Assembly: GCA_002316225.1 (NCBI GenBank)
Contig: DCDC01000214.1
Coordinates: 1-14,249 of the forward strand
Reading direction: 5' to 3'
DNA from: Firmicutes bacterium UBA1065
Lineage (GTDB): Bacteria; Bacillota; Clostridia; Tissierellales; Sedimentibacteraceae
Length of the DNA stretch: 14,249 nt
Shown here: positions 14,228 to 14,249 of the stretch, piece after piece
Layout: each line of letters starts with the position of its first letter
Position numbering within the stretch: position 1 is the first letter of the stretch
Made by a program: the position numbers and the translations under genes
The notes under the pieces: generated by a model
The model's input: the letters and a program-made list of their open reading frames with translations, nothing else
Told to the model about the DNA's origin: nothing
The model's database searches: none

Positions 14228-14249
14228 GATCCTTCGCTTACGCTCAGGA
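14228..14249. repeat. Palindromic repeat half-site at the right edge, cut by the window
   Basis: The reverse complement reads TCCTGAGCGTAAGCGAAGGA followed by TC. It matches the half-site 5124-5145 at 17 of 22 positions, in opposite orientation. The rest of the element lies outside the window. Confidence 0.55.

Overview
The window looks like a chromosomal housekeeping segment of an AT-rich Gram-positive anaerobe of the Clostridia/Tissierellia type. This is inferred from protein families, gene order and low GC; no rRNA or tRNA gene is present to fix the species. Strong AGGAGG-type ribosome binding sites and Bacillota synteny (rpmB / asp23-yloV-recG / rsmD-coaD / tig-clpP-clpX-lon) support it.

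Layout. Positions 1-270 hold palindromic repeats and the intrinsic terminator of a gene left of the window. A small two-helix membrane protein follows (270-467). rpmB (ribosomal protein L28) lies on the minus strand with its own terminator. It diverges from a plus-strand run: an Asp23/Gls24 protein (yloU type), a FakA/YloV DAK2-family kinase, recG, rsmD, coaD and a helical coiled-coil protein, closed by a terminator at about 6700-6741 that probably works in both directions. A minus-strand TIM-barrel protein of unknown function (6753-7499) is divergent from a GNAT acetyltransferase (7589-8158). The right third is the protein quality-control cluster tig-clpP-clpX-lon (8379-14111), followed by more palindromic repeats to the window end.

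How the genes work together. The left run mixes translation (L28; RsmD modification of 16S rRNA), fatty-acid and cofactor metabolism (FakA-like kinase, CoaD) and DNA repair (RecG). It has very tight junctions: a 4-base overlap between rsmD and coaD, and one base between coaD and the coiled-coil gene. The right run links nascent-chain folding (trigger factor) to ATP-dependent proteolysis (ClpXP, Lon).

I do not see a mobile element with a transposase, a CRISPR array, a defence system, a phage or a biosynthetic cluster. The least explained material is (a) several families of dispersed palindromic repeats in the gaps, one of them overlapping the 3' end of the acetyltransferase gene, (b) the conserved but functionally unassigned TIM-barrel protein, and (c) the coiled-coil and small membrane proteins. 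All catalytic residues I checked in RecG, RsmD, CoaD, ClpP, ClpX and Lon are intact.
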